Source: Streptomyces sp. CB01881
GTDB taxonomy: Bacteria; Actinomycetota; Actinomycetes; Streptomycetales; Streptomycetaceae
Reading direction: 5' to 3'
Assembly (NCBI RefSeq): GCF_002953255.1
Contig: NZ_CP026498.1
Span: forward strand, 9,807,605-9,871,604
Length of the DNA stretch: 64,000 bases
The position numbers and the translations under genes are program-made. Positions 8,809 to 16,890 of the stretch are shown in pieces; within the stretch, counting starts at the first letter, position 1; every line of letters begins with the position of its first letter. Below the pieces are notes generated by a model. It ran no database searches. It was not told the origin of the DNA and worked only from the letters and a program-made list of their open reading frames with translations.

Positions 8809-9354
8809 TCAGCGCGCCGAGGCGCGGCAGCGTCTGCGCGTGCGGTGCACCGGGGCGGCCTGGCCCGCGCCGCGCGGGACGTTCACCGCCACCCGGTGGG
8901 CCGGCGCCGGGGGCAGCGGGTCGGCCGCGGTCCCACCCGGCGCGAACGCTTCGAGGAACCGCCGCTCGGAGTCGCTGAGCGTGCGGGAGCGACCGGACTC
9001 CCGGTCCCGCGCGACCACCACGGTGCGTGCCCGCATATACGTCAGCGGATCGCGGCAGACATTCACCTCGACATGCGCGGAACTACGGCCGAGCCGTTCC
9101 ACGGTCAGCCGTACCAGCAATGGCTCCGATGCGTGGTGGAGCTGCTCCAGGTAATCGATCTCATGCCGTGCGATCAGGAATCCGGACGGGAAAAGGGATT
9201 CCCGGACGGCGACCGCGTGGTGGCGGAAGAGGTCGTAGATCCCCTCCTGGACGTAGGAGACCAGCCGGGCGTTGTTGATGTGCCCGTTCTCGTCGACGTC
9301 ACTCCACCGGGTGGGGCAGGTCAGGACATGCGCGTTGGAGTGCGACGCGCTCAC
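8809..9354 (-). CDS. Acyl-CoA thioesterase, hotdog fold
   Basis: 181-residue YbgC/FadM-like thioesterase that hydrolyses acyl-CoA esters in the cytoplasm. The family signature RWSDVDENGHINNARLVSY near the N-terminus carries the catalytic Asp and the helix-capping Asn. The segments HEIDYLEQLHHASEPLLVRL and RSSAHVEVNV are also family-typical. GTG at 9354 is the start: it overlaps the stop of the upstream gene (GTGA), so the two are translationally coupled. The last 35 residues are Pro/Arg-rich and are not part of the fold. Confidence 0.85.
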   Translation of the reverse strand: MSASHSNAHVLTCPTRWSDVDENGHINNARLVSYVQEGIYDLFRHHAVAVRESLFPSGFLIARHEIDYLEQLHHASEPLLVRLTVERLGRSSAHVEVNVCRDPLTYMRARTVVVARDRESGRSRTLSDSERRFLEAFAPGGTAADPLPPAPAHRVAVNVPRGAGQAAPVHRTRRRCRASAR

Positions 9355-9680
9355 TGCTTCTTCAGCCCGGCGTCGCCCTGGCCGCCGGCCGCGGCGGGCA
9401 GCAGCGCCCGCTGCAACCTGGCGTAGTAGACGGCGTGTTCGGAGGCCATCCGGGCGGCGGTCCACCCTTCCTCGGCGGCCTCGGCGGCGGCCTGGACGAC
9501 CAGGCTGTCGAGCATCCCGTCGACGGCCCGGCAGAGCTCGGCCACCGCCGCCAGGCGCTCGATCACGGCGACGTCGGCACCGTCGACCCCACCCCGGGCC
9601 GGGAACGCCGCGAGCGAGTCCACGGCGAGCCGCAGCTCGTCGACGGCGCCCGGCCGGATTTCCGAAAGGCAATTGAGCAC
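9351..9680 (-). CDS. Small helical protein coupled to thioesterase (unknown)
   Basis: 109 residues starting with GTG at 9680, behind a clear GGGAG at 6-nt spacing. It is almost entirely alpha-helical and Ala/Leu-rich (IERLAAVAELCRAVDGMLD), with a charged tail ending GDAGLKKQ. It has no signal peptide or membrane segment. It shares a 4-bp overlap with the thioesterase, so it is probably a partner or scaffold in the same small operon. No family was recognised. Confidence 0.7.
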   Translation of the reverse strand: MLNCLSEIRPGAVDELRLAVDSLAAFPARGGVDGADVAVIERLAAVAELCRAVDGMLDSLVVQAAAEAAEEGWTAARMASEHAVYYARLQRALLPAAAGGQGDAGLKKQ

Positions 9681-9914
9681 GGTTTTCTCCCGAAAGATTT
9701 ACGGCATGATCGAATTCGTTCGAGTACGCCGGAGTGGTTCGAGCGCGGATCGCGCACCCCCCGGTGCAACGGACGCTATCCCAGCCCGGCCATGTCATCG
9801 CAGGGTTTACGGAGCCCAGCGGGAAACTGCCCACCATTGGAGTAGTTTGGCGGGGCATAAAATCTGCCGCATCAGCCGAATGCCGCCCCGGCGGTCACCC
9901 TGAGTGATCACGGC

Positions 9915-10286
9915 TCAGGCGCCCCAACCGGCCCACCGGCGTGCCTCGTACAGGTGCGTGCCGCGCAACACGCGGGTGCCGTCCGGGCGATGGAAGGTGA
10001 GCACCGAGGTGCACCAGGAGCACGGTCCGGCGTGGTCGGGGGCCGCGGTGAGCAGCCGTCCGGCACCCGGCTCGTCGCCGACGCTCTTCACATCCCGCCC
10101 GTCCTCCTCGCTGCCGAGGGGGACCCGGGTGAAGCGCCCGCCCGCCGGGCCGTACTGCCACAGGTGCGCGGTGGCACTCGCCCAGAACCGGCCGGGCGCG
10201 GCGAGCACCGGCACGAGGTCGTGCCCGCCCGGCTCCGGCAGGCACCCGGCGCCCGGCGGGCAGCGGGCGGAGTAGGGCCGTCCTAG
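9915..10286 (-). CDS. Conserved hypothetical protein, start unclear
   Basis: The stop is at 9915. The only conventional start with coding sequence behind it is GTG at 10214 (99 residues). However, the codons just upstream in the same frame up to about 10286 (reading ...YSARCPPGAGCLPEPGG...) have strong third-position GC and look coding. The real protein is therefore probably longer, with a CTG or other unusual start, or its 5' end was damaged against the neighbouring arsR stop (10283). The body has a WQYGPAGGRF segment and a CSWC motif. Function unknown; no signal peptide is visible. Confidence 0.5.
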   Translation of the reverse strand, partial: LGRPYSARCPPGAGCLPEPGGHDLVPVLAAPGRFWASATAHLWQYGPAGGRFTRVPLGSEEDGRDVKSVGDEPGAGRLLTAAPDHAGPCSWCTSVLTFHRPDGTRVLRGTHLYEARRWAGWGA

Positions 10287-10627
10287 ACGGCGGCGTCCTC
10301 GGTGCGGGCGTACGCGGCGAGGACGGCATCGAGGAGGCCGGGGAAGCGCTCCTCCAGGTCGGTGGCGCGCAGGGCGGTGAGACGGCGGTTGGCCTCCTCG
10401 CGCTGCCGGACCACGCCCGCCTCGCGCAGCACCTTGAAGTGGTGGCTGAGGGTGGAGGGCGCGACGTCCACCGGGAAGGTGCCGCAGGCCCGTTCGGGCT
10501 CGGCGCGCAGGATGCTCACGATGGTCATCCGGGTGGCGTCGGACAGCGCGTGCAGCACGTCGAACAGGTCGATCTCCCCGGTCGCGGGGTGCGCGAGCGG
10601 CGCCTTGCGGCGGGTGCTACGGGGCAC
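10283..10627 (-). CDS. ArsR-family transcriptional regulator
   Basis: 114-residue winged-helix repressor of the ArsR/SmtB type. The HTH core reads DVLHALSDATRMTIVSILR, with recognition helix APSTLSHHFKVLREAGVV. It contains a Cys (ACGTFP) but no classic metal-binding ELCVCDL box, so it is more likely to sense redox state or a small molecule. The start GTG at 10627 has a strong GGAGG 7 nt upstream. It is divergent from the quinone oxidoreductase at 10736, its likely target. Confidence 0.9.
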   Translation of the reverse strand: MPRSTRRKAPLAHPATGEIDLFDVLHALSDATRMTIVSILRAEPERACGTFPVDVAPSTLSHHFKVLREAGVVRQREEANRRLTALRATDLEERFPGLLDAVLAAYARTEDAAV

Positions 10628-10648
10628 GGACGGACCTCCCGGTCGCTC

Positions 10649-10715
10649 ATGTTCGACAATCATCGAAACTGCGTGGTACCAATGTGCCGCAGCAATTTCG
10701 TAGTTCGTCGAACAT
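10649..10715. promoter_or_regulatory. Probable ArsR operators in divergent promoter region
   Basis: Three symmetric elements lie between the divergent genes: TTCGA-N6-TCGAA (10652-10667), the perfect palindrome GTTCGTCGAAC (10703-10713), and a long-range pair ATGTTCGAC (10649-10657) / GTCGAACAT (10707-10715). TTCGA/TCGAA half-sites are typical of ArsR-family operators. Two sites 50 bp apart fit autoregulation plus control of the reductase. Confidence 0.6.
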
Positions 10716-10735
10716 CGTAGCTGAGGGGGCCCGAC

Positions 10736-11722
10736 ATGCGCGCACTGGTGATGACCGCACCCGGTGGAGCCGAGAACTCGGAGATCCAGGAGATCGCCGC
10801 ACCGCAACCCGGCCCCGGCCAGGTGGCGGTCGACGTCGCCTACGCCGGCCTGAACTTCGTCGACGTGATGACCCGCCGGGGCGACGCCGCGTACGACTCC
10901 GGCTGGCCCCACCTGCCCGGCAAGGAGGTCGCCGGGACCGTCCGGGCGGTGGGCGAAGGGGTCACCGGCCTGGCCGTGGGCGACCGCGTGGTCGCCGCCC
11001 CGCCCGGCGGCGGCCTGGCCGAGGTCGTCGTCGCCGACGCCGCCCTCACCGTCCCGGTCCCGCCCGGGCTCGCACTGCGCGAGGCCGCGGCCGCCCCGCT
11101 CGGCCTGGCCACCGCCATGCTGCTGCTGACCGACGCCGGCCGCTTCACCGCCGGGGACACCGTCCTCGTGCACTCGGCCGGCGGCGGCATCGGCAGCGCG
11201 ATCGCCCAGCTGGTGCCGCTGCTCGGCGGCGGCCGGCTGATCGGGACGGTGGGCCGCCCCGAGAAGGCCGCCGCCGCCGAGGCGTCCGGCTACCACCACG
11301 CGTACGCCCGCGACGAGCGGCTCCGCGAGGCCGTCCGGGCCGCCACCGACGGGCGCGGCGTCGACCTCGTCCTCGACCCGCTGGGCACCGAGGCCCTGGA
11401 GCTCGACCTCGACCTCGCCGCGGTGGGCGGCCGCATCGTCCTGTTCGGCAACGCGGGCGGCGGCGCCGTCGGCGCCCTGCCCCCGGTCTCCCGGCTGCTC
11501 GCCGGAAACCTCACCGTCACCGGCTTCAGCCACCGCGGCCTGGCCGCCACCGCCCCCGCCCGGCTGGGCCGGGCCGTCTCCCGGGTCGTCGACCTGCTCG
11601 CCGACGGCCGGCTCACCCTGCCCGTCACCGAACTGCCCGGCCTCGCCGACGTCCCCGCCGCCCACGACGCCATGGCCGCCGGCCGCGCCACCGGCAAGTA
11701 CGTGGTGCGCGTCGGGAGTTGA
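10736..11722 (+). CDS. NADPH:quinone oxidoreductase, zinc-independent MDR family
   Basis: 328-residue medium-chain dehydrogenase/reductase of the quinone reductase type. It has a GroES-like N-terminal domain (VDVAYAGLNFVDVMTRRG) and a nucleotide-binding domain with VLVHSAGGGIGSAIAQLVP. Structural zinc cysteines are absent, as expected for this branch. It probably reduces quinones or alpha,beta-unsaturated carbonyls with NADPH in the cytoplasm. ATG at 10736 follows GAGGGGG. It is divergent from the ArsR gene, so it is likely derepressed by an electrophile or oxidant. Confidence 0.9.
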   Translation: MRALVMTAPGGAENSEIQEIAAPQPGPGQVAVDVAYAGLNFVDVMTRRGDAAYDSGWPHLPGKEVAGTVRAVGEGVTGLAVGDRVVAAPPGGGLAEVVVADAALTVPVPPGLALREAAAAPLGLATAMLLLTDAGRFTAGDTVLVHSAGGGIGSAIAQLVPLLGGGRLIGTVGRPEKAAAAEASGYHHAYARDERLREAVRAATDGRGVDLVLDPLGTEALELDLDLAAVGGRIVLFGNAGGGAVGALPPVSRLLAGNLTVTGFSHRGLAATAPARLGRAVSRVVDLLADGRLTLPVTELPGLADVPAAHDAMAAGRATGKYVVRVGS

Positions 11723-11790
11723 GCGACGGCCCCGGGGCGGCCGGAGGAACCGGTTCGACACCGCGCCGCCCCGGCCGGGAGACTGCCGGG

Positions 11791-12261
11791 GTGCTGCTGA
11801 CCCACATCGCGGAGATCGCGGACGAACCCCTGCTCCTGGAGCCCGCCGACCGCCATCAGGAGACCGAGACCAACACCTGGTGGCTGAGCACCGAGGACGA
11901 GGACCGGCGGTCGCTGTCGGTACCCGAGGTGGTGGCCGCCTTCGAGCGGACCGCCGACGCCCTGCGCGCCCGGATCCACGCCTCGGGCTACGCCGGGCCG
12001 GCCACGTTCTACGTCTGGCACGACGAGCAGGCCGGCCAACTGCGCTGCTCCACCGGCGCGGTGCCGCGCACCCGACTGCCGTTCGGCGGCGCGCACGTAC
12101 CGTCCGACGACCTCGGACCGGTCGTCGCCGCCTTCCTGGCCGACGACCTGCCGGGGATCGTCCTCATGGACGACCTGGAGCCCTGCGACCCCGACGCCCC
12201 GGAACCCGAGATCCCGCCCTTCCCCGTCTGGGTCCGCGACGTGGGCACCGGCACGCCCTGA
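11791..12261 (+). CDS. Conserved hypothetical protein
   Basis: 156 residues; GTG start at 11791 with GGGAG about 9 nt upstream. It is an acidic soluble protein with alternating strands and helices (TFYVWHDEQAGQLRCST, PGIVLMDDLEPCDPD) and no signal peptide or membrane segment. It resembles small actinomycete proteins of unknown function. It follows the quinone reductase by 68 nt and may be co-transcribed. Confidence 0.7.
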   Translation: MLLTHIAEIADEPLLLEPADRHQETETNTWWLSTEDEDRRSLSVPEVVAAFERTADALRARIHASGYAGPATFYVWHDEQAGQLRCSTGAVPRTRLPFGGAHVPSDDLGPVVAAFLADDLPGIVLMDDLEPCDPDAPEPEIPPFPVWVRDVGTGTP

Positions 12262-12364
12262 CCGCCCGCACACCGCGCGACGCCCGTCCGTGTCCGGGTC
12301 CGCCGCCGGGCGGCGGGCCGTGCACGTCCGCCCGTGTGCGGCGGGCCGGTGCGAGGATCGCAGC

Positions 12365-12748
12365 ATGAAGTACATGGTGCTGATGTACGCCGATCCGGCG
12401 GCGACCGAGGCGATGTCCGGGGCGCAGCGGGCCGAGGTCTTCCGCCGGCACGAGGCCCTCCACCGGGACCTGACGGGCACGGGCGAGCTGCTGAACGGGG
12501 CCGGGCTGGCCTACCCCCGGGACACGACGGCCATCCGGTGGCGGGCCGACGGGCCCGGGGCGGCCGACCGGGCCGAGGCGGCGGACGGGCCGCTCACCGG
12601 GACGGCCGAACAGCTGACGGCCTACTACGTCATCGACTGCGCGACCCCGGAACGGGCGCGCGCGATCGCCGAACGGGTCCTCGACTTCCACGTCGTCGCG
12701 GTCGAGGTCCGGCCGGTCCACGACTCGTTCGGGATGGACGGCGCCTGA
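12365..12748 (+). CDS. YCII/DGPF-domain protein
   Basis: 127-residue dimeric ferredoxin-like protein of the YCII family. The opening MKYMVLMYAD, the mid-segment (VRW-like) AIRWRADGP, the DGPLTGTAEQLTAYYVIDC segment and the C-terminal VEVRPVH strand are family-typical. These proteins are often encoded near sigma factors or act as small detoxifying or isomerase-like enzymes; no specific role can be given here. ATG at 12365 is preceded by GAGG. It is convergent with the FAD oxidoreductase. Confidence 0.85.
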   Translation: MKYMVLMYADPAATEAMSGAQRAEVFRRHEALHRDLTGTGELLNGAGLAYPRDTTAIRWRADGPGAADRAEAADGPLTGTAEQLTAYYVIDCATPERARAIAERVLDFHVVAVEVRPVHDSFGMDGA

Positions 12749-12784
12749 CCGGCCGGCGGCGCGGCCCCCGCCCGCGCCGGCCGG
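12749..12784. terminator. Convergent hairpin
   Basis: CCGGCCGGC-(gg)-CGCGG pairs with CCGCGCCGGCCGG across a short C-rich loop, between two converging genes. It has no U tract, as is common for actinomycete terminators. Confidence 0.6.
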
Positions 12785-12803
12785 CACCACCCGCCGCGCT
12801 CCC

Positions 12804-14216
12804 CTACCCCCGACCCGACACCACGTCCGCCAGGCGGGCGATGGGCGAGGTGGTGGGGCGGCCGGCGGACTCCTGGTGGTCGGCGGCGTGGTAGGCGGCG
12901 TACAGGGCGTGGACGCCGATCCACCGCAGCGGTTCGGGCTCCCAGCGGCGGACGGTGTGGCCGACCCAGGGCAGCCGGGTGAGTCCGGTGTCGCGGCCGA
13001 GGACGAGGTCGCGCAGGGTGCGGCCGGCCAGGTTGGTGGTGGTGACGCCGCTGCCGACGTAGCCGCCGGCCCAGCCGAGGCCGGTGGTGTGGTCGAGTTC
13101 GACGGTGGCGCACCAGTCCCGGGGGACACCGAGGACGCCGGCCCAGGCGTGGTCGATCCGGGCGCCGGCCGCGGCGGGGAAGAAGCTGTCGAGGATGGCG
13201 CGCAGCTGGCGGACGGTGGCCGGCTGGGTGGTGCCGTCGGAGTCGGTGCGCGAGCCGTAGCGGTAGGGAACGCCGCGGCCGCCGAGGGCGATCCGGTCGT
13301 CGGCGGTGCGCTGCGCGTACATGTAGGCGTGGGCGAAGTCGCCGAGGACTTCGCGGCCCTCCCACCCGGCGGCCGCCCAGAAGGAGGGCGGCAGCGGCTC
13401 GGTGGCGATCATCGCGGAGTTCATCGGCAGCCAGGTGCGTCGTTCGCCGCTGAGGCCGGCGGTGAAGCCCTCGGTGGCGCGCAGCACGTGGTCCGCGGTG
13501 ACGGTGCCGTGCGGGGTGACGGCGCGGGCGCGGCGGCCCGGTCCGGCGGGGTGGATGGCCGTGACCCGGGTCTCCTCGTGGATGCGCACGCCGAGCGCCT
13601 CGACCACCCGGGCGAGTCCGCGGGCCAGCTTGGCCGGCTGGATGCGCGCGCCGTACGGCGTCCAGGTGCCGCCGAGGCCGCCGGCGACGCGGAGCCGCTC
13701 GGCGGTCTCGCGGGCGGTCAGCAGGTGGATGCGGTCGGGGCCGTAGGCGGCCTCCGCGGCGGCGAAGGACTGGAGCCGGGCGAGCTGGGCCGGGGTGCGG
13801 GCCACCTCCAGGACGCCGCCGCGGACGATGTCCGCCTCGATGCCCTCGGCCTCGGCGGTGTCGGCCACCTCGCCGACCGCCTCGTCCATCGCCCGCTGCA
13901 TGGCGGCGGCCGGGCCGGGCCCGTACCGGCGGGCGAAGGCGGAGCGTCCGGCGAAGCCGTTGTAGAGCCAGCCGCCGTTGCGCCCGGAGGCCCCGTACCC
14001 GCAGAAGCGCTGGTCGAGCAGGGTGATCCGCAGCCCGGGCTCGGCCTTCTTCAGGTAGTACGCCGTCCAGAGCCCGGTGTACCCGCCGCCGACGATGCAC
14101 ACGTCGGCGTCCGCGTCGCCGGGCAGTGCGGGCCTGGGCACGGGCAGGCCGCCCTGCGCGAACCAGAAGGAGACGCCGCCGTTGACGGCCGGGGTGTCTT
14201 CGCCGTTGCGGGCCAC
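12804..14216 (-). CDS. FAD-dependent amino-group oxidoreductase (DAO family)
   Basis: 470 residues. The dinucleotide-binding motif VCIVGGGYTGLWTAYYL (GGGYTG at residues 43-48) is followed by FCGYGASGRNGGWLYN, the signature of PuuB/glycine-oxidase-like DAO enzymes. The C-terminal half has WAGVLGVPRDWCATVELD and GWAGGYVGSGVTTTNLAGR, typical of the FAD-capping region. It probably oxidises an amine or amino acid in the cytoplasm, yielding imine and H2O2. The GTG start at 14216 is chosen because the FAD fold begins shortly after; an AGG lies 6 nt upstream. Upstream in-frame codons exist but look non-coding. Confidence 0.85.
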   Translation of the reverse strand: MARNGEDTPAVNGGVSFWFAQGGLPVPRPALPGDADADVCIVGGGYTGLWTAYYLKKAEPGLRITLLDQRFCGYGASGRNGGWLYNGFAGRSAFARRYGPGPAAAMQRAMDEAVGEVADTAEAEGIEADIVRGGVLEVARTPAQLARLQSFAAAEAAYGPDRIHLLTARETAERLRVAGGLGGTWTPYGARIQPAKLARGLARVVEALGVRIHEETRVTAIHPAGPGRRARAVTPHGTVTADHVLRATEGFTAGLSGERRTWLPMNSAMIATEPLPPSFWAAAGWEGREVLGDFAHAYMYAQRTADDRIALGGRGVPYRYGSRTDSDGTTQPATVRQLRAILDSFFPAAAGARIDHAWAGVLGVPRDWCATVELDHTTGLGWAGGYVGSGVTTTNLAGRTLRDLVLGRDTGLTRLPWVGHTVRRWEPEPLRWIGVHALYAAYHAADHQESAGRPTTSPIARLADVVSGRG

Positions 14217-14453
14217 GGGAACCTGCTTTCGCTCGGTGATCTCCGGGGACGCTACGCCGCGCCCTCCCGCGCGGACCACCACCACGCTGCCAGTATCCGG
14301 CCGCCGGGCCCTGCAACCTGTCAGGCCGTGTGGCGGCGGACGGGCCGGGTGCCCTGCCCGTCCGCCGCCACGCCTTGCGCCCTGCTGCTCAGCGCCCTGC
14401 TGCTCGGCGCCCTGCTGTCCGGAGCCCGGCCGTTCGGCGCCCTGCCCCCGGTG

Positions 14454-14945
14454 CTAGCCGATCGTCGAGCCCTCGACGGGTGCGGACAGCGGGATGGTCT
14501 CGCCGGCGAACCCGGTCTTGACGAACTGCCACGTGAGACCGGTGAGCACGCCCTTGCCCAAGGGCGCGAGGCGGGCGAAGGCGGGCTGGCTCAGGTCGAT
14601 GTGGGTGGAGTCGCAGGACGGACACTTGTCCCTGACCGGCACGGTGACGGTCTTGCCCTGGTAGGTCACCTTGACCGAAATGCCCTTGCACAACGGGTCG
14701 TTGTTCGGATTGGCGGTGGTCCACCAGGTGTGCGAGACGGCGACCAGCATCTGGTTGCCGGCGTTGATCTGGGTGCCGCAGGCGCCGAAGCCGGCGTCGT
14801 TGTAGTAGGTGGCCTTACCGCTCATCGGCTTGTTGATCGGGATCGCGGCGCTGGCCGAGCCTGCGGTCAGGGCGATCAGCGCGGCGGCGGCGAGCGGCGC
14901 GCCGGCCAGGATGCGGGCACTCCTGATGTTCTTGACGACTCGCAT
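14454..14945 (-). CDS. Secreted SPI-like cysteine/serine protease inhibitor (double-psi beta-barrel)
   Basis: 163 residues with a clear Sec signal peptide (basic start, hydrophobic core at about residues 10-28, cleavage near ASA-AI). The mature part has the DPBB landmarks TYYNDAGFGACGTQI, HTWWTTANPNNDPLC and VPVRDKCPSCDSTHIDLS. Its four cysteines (56, 86, 108, 111) match the pattern of the Streptomyces papain inhibitor SPI, a secreted RlpA/expansin-fold inhibitor of cysteine and serine proteases. The C-terminus extends about 20 residues beyond the usual end. An RlpA/expansin-like wall-binding role is the alternative. ATG at 14945 has GGAGGGA 4 nt upstream. Confidence 0.8.
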   Translation of the reverse strand: MRVVKNIRSARILAGAPLAAAALIALTAGSASAAIPINKPMSGKATYYNDAGFGACGTQINAGNQMLVAVSHTWWTTANPNNDPLCKGISVKVTYQGKTVTVPVRDKCPSCDSTHIDLSQPAFARLAPLGKGVLTGLTWQFVKTGFAGETIPLSAPVEGSTIG

Positions 14946-15246
14946 GGTTCCCTCCGGTTCTTGGTGCGGACGGCATACCGAGCACGGGCGGGGCCGGGGA
15001 GCAGCACCGGGGCCTGCGAGGTTCTCTGAGCAGGTCAATTCACCGGCGGCGCGGCGGAGTTCGAGTACATCCGGCCCGCCCACGGGAGGACGCTATGCCG
15101 ATCCTGCCAACGAGGTCCAGACCTTTGAAGTGTTGTCATGAACACAAATCAGGATGCTTTACGAACACAGCCGAAGGCGGGACGATACGTGACCGCAGAG
15201 CCGGTAGCGCGTTCACAGGGCACGTTCCGCACCCCCAGGAGGCCCC
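14946..15246. other. Divergent intergenic region
   Basis: About 300 bp separating two divergent secreted-protein genes. It includes a relatively AT-rich stretch (about 15110-15165) where promoters are likely. No gene is seen. Confidence 0.5.
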
Positions 15247-15477
15247 GTGCAACCCGCGCTCCGCCCCGTCCTCACCACCGCCGTCACCACCGCGCTCCTC
15301 GGCTCCGCCGTGCCGGCCGGCCTGACCCCGGCCGTCGCGGCCGTCGCTGTGCCCGCCGCCGCGCACCGGGACGCCAACCAGGGCTACAGCATCCCGGTCG
15401 GCGCCGTCACCGACCTCGGCGCGCTGCCCGTCCTCGGCGGCCTCGGGCTCGACTTCGCCCGCCTGCTGGGGCAGTGA
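15247..15477 (+). CDS. Small secreted peptide, unknown
   Basis: 76 residues from GTG at 15247, behind a perfect AGGAGG at 4-nt spacing. A signal peptide spans about residues 1-32 (AVTTALLGSAVPAGL...AVAAV). The mature peptide of about 40 residues is rich in Gly, Leu and Asp (DLGALPVLGGLGLDFARLLGQ) and has no Cys. The hydrophobic C-terminal helix could be amphipathic. It is divergent from the SPI-like inhibitor gene. Function unknown. Confidence 0.65.
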   Translation: MQPALRPVLTTAVTTALLGSAVPAGLTPAVAAVAVPAAAHRDANQGYSIPVGAVTDLGALPVLGGLGLDFARLLGQ

Positions 15478-15523
15478 GGACGACGGTCACCCGCGGCGGC
15501 CGGGCCCGGCTCCGGTCACGTCC

Positions 15524-16348
15524 TCACCCCCCGACCCCGACCCCGTCAAGCGCGAACAGGGCTCCGGAGAGCGGGTGTTCGTCCGTCCTGGCGGTGGTGA
15601 TGTAGAGCGTGCGGAGGTCCGGGCCGCCGAACGTGCAGCTGGTCGCACGCGGCACCGGGAGCCCGACGGTGGCGAGCACGTGCCCGGCCGGCGACAGGCA
15701 GTGGACGGCGGCGCCGCCCCAGAACGCCACCCAGAGGTTCCCGGCCGCGTCGAGCGTCATGCCGTCGGGAAGACCCGGCAGGTGGGAGACGTCCAGCGAG
15801 CGGATCCGCGGGCCGACCGGGCCGTGCTCGGGGTACTCGTAGAGGTCGATCCGCCGCGTCGGGGTGTCGATGTGCCAGAGCCGGTCCGGCTCCGGCCAGG
15901 CGAGGCCGTTGGGGACGGACAGTCCGCCCAGGACGGGCCGCGCCGTCCCGTCGGCCTCCAGCCGGTAGAGCGGGCCGGGCCGCCACGGCTCCGACCGCTG
16001 CATGGTGCCGGCGACCGGGCGGCCGTACGGGTCGCAGGCGCCGTCGTTCATCCGGCGTTCCGGCCGGTCCGCCTCGACCGGGGCGAGCAGCGTGGTCCGG
16101 CCGCCGGCGGGGTCGAGCAGCTCGAAGCCGCGTTCGGTGGCGAGCACCGGCCGGCCGTCCGGCCGGAACATCAACGCCCCCGGGGTCACGTCGAGCCCGG
16201 TCCCGGTGACGCGACCGCTCGACGGGTCCAGGGTCAGCAGGCGCCGGTCCTTGATGCCGATCCAGTACAGGCGTCGGGCGGTCGCGTCCCAGCACGGGCC
16301 CTCGCCCAGGGCGAGCCGCGGGGTGTCGGCTACGGGTTCGGCATGCAT
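15524..16348 (-). CDS. SMP-30/gluconolactonase family lactonase
   Basis: 274-residue six-bladed beta-propeller. Metal-site residues expected for the family are visible: Glu in LALGEGPCWD, Asn in RRMNDGACDPYG, Asn in SVPNGLAW and Asp in GLPDGMTLD. It likely opens a sugar-acid lactone in the cytoplasm. The preceding gene on this strand is a truncated SDR 21 nt upstream, so the pair was probably an oxidative sugar pathway (dehydrogenase then lactonase), now half lost. ATG at 16348; upstream sequence GGAGAAGCCCC supplies the ribosome binding site. Confidence 0.88.
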   Translation of the reverse strand: MHAEPVADTPRLALGEGPCWDATARRLYWIGIKDRRLLTLDPSSGRVTGTGLDVTPGALMFRPDGRPVLATERGFELLDPAGGRTTLLAPVEADRPERRMNDGACDPYGRPVAGTMQRSEPWRPGPLYRLEADGTARPVLGGLSVPNGLAWPEPDRLWHIDTPTRRIDLYEYPEHGPVGPRIRSLDVSHLPGLPDGMTLDAAGNLWVAFWGGAAVHCLSPAGHVLATVGLPVPRATSCTFGGPDLRTLYITTARTDEHPLSGALFALDGVGVGG

Positions 16349-16369
16349 GGGGCTTCTCCTCGGGGGGTC

Positions 16370-16660
16370 TCAACGCAGCAGGGCCTCGGGCGGCATGGCG
16401 GTCATCCCGCCGTCCACCGCAAGGCAGGCACCGTTGACGAAGGATGCATCGCCACCGGCCAGGAAGGCCACCACGCGCGCCACTTCGGCCGCGCTGCCGA
16501 ACCGGCCGAGCGGCGCCGCGCGCAGCATGGCCGCGCTCGTCTCCGGGTCGGTCCAGACGTGCCGGTTGCGCTCGACCGGGACGACCCCCGGCGCGACGGC
16601 ATTGCACCGCACCCCGCGCGGCCCCCACTCGACGGCGGCGGCCCGGGTCAGGCCGCCGCC
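16370..16660 (-). pseudogene. 5'-truncated short-chain dehydrogenase (SDR) remnant
   Basis: Only the last 95 or so residues of an SDR remain, from GGLTRAAAVEWGPRGVRCN through the conserved LAGGDASFVNGACLAVDGG to the C-terminus. The Rossmann glycine motif and the catalytic Ser-Tyr-Lys are missing; homology stops exactly where the YxxxK helix should begin. Upstream codons in this frame are unrelated, and the sequence there drops in GC (GAGTT-AAT-AACTC near 16690). The remaining frame could still be translated but cannot be an active dehydrogenase. Confidence 0.8.
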
Positions 16661-16820
16661 CGGCCGCTCCGGAGTTTCTTCCGCTCCGAGAGTTAATAAC
16701 TCCGACAGGGCCGCAACAAGGTCGAATGCCGTCGTGAAGCCTGCCCGCCATCGTCCGGCCATCGGCCGCAACGGGGCGTCACACTGCGGCAACACCCCTG
16801 CCCAGCAGGCAAAACGGCGA

Positions 16821-16850
16821 TTGACAGCGGGCCTCGACGTTCAGCACGAT
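16821..16850 (+). promoter_or_regulatory. Candidate sigma-70-type promoter for the sulfur operon
   Basis: Perfect -35 TTGACA at 16821-16826, an 18-bp spacer and a -10-like CACGAT at 16845-16850. It lies about 40 nt before the Cys-rich leader ORF. The -10 is poor, which is common in Streptomyces. Confidence 0.5.
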
Positions 16851-16877
16851 GAGCGCCGGGCCCACTCGCAGCACGCC

Positions 16878-16887
16878 GGAAGGAGGG
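16878..16887 (+). promoter_or_regulatory. Strong ribosome binding site of leader ORF
   Basis: GGAAGGAGGG ends 3 nt before ATG 16891; it is among the best Shine-Dalgarno matches in the window. It supports translation of a very short ORF. Confidence 0.75.
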
Positions 16888-16890
16888 CCG

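Noticed and set aside
12876-15029. Plus-strand open frame of about 717 codons opposite the FAD oxidoreductase and inhibitor genes.
   Set aside because: It crosses two oppositely oriented genes and their divergent signals; composition is typical of an antisense shadow.
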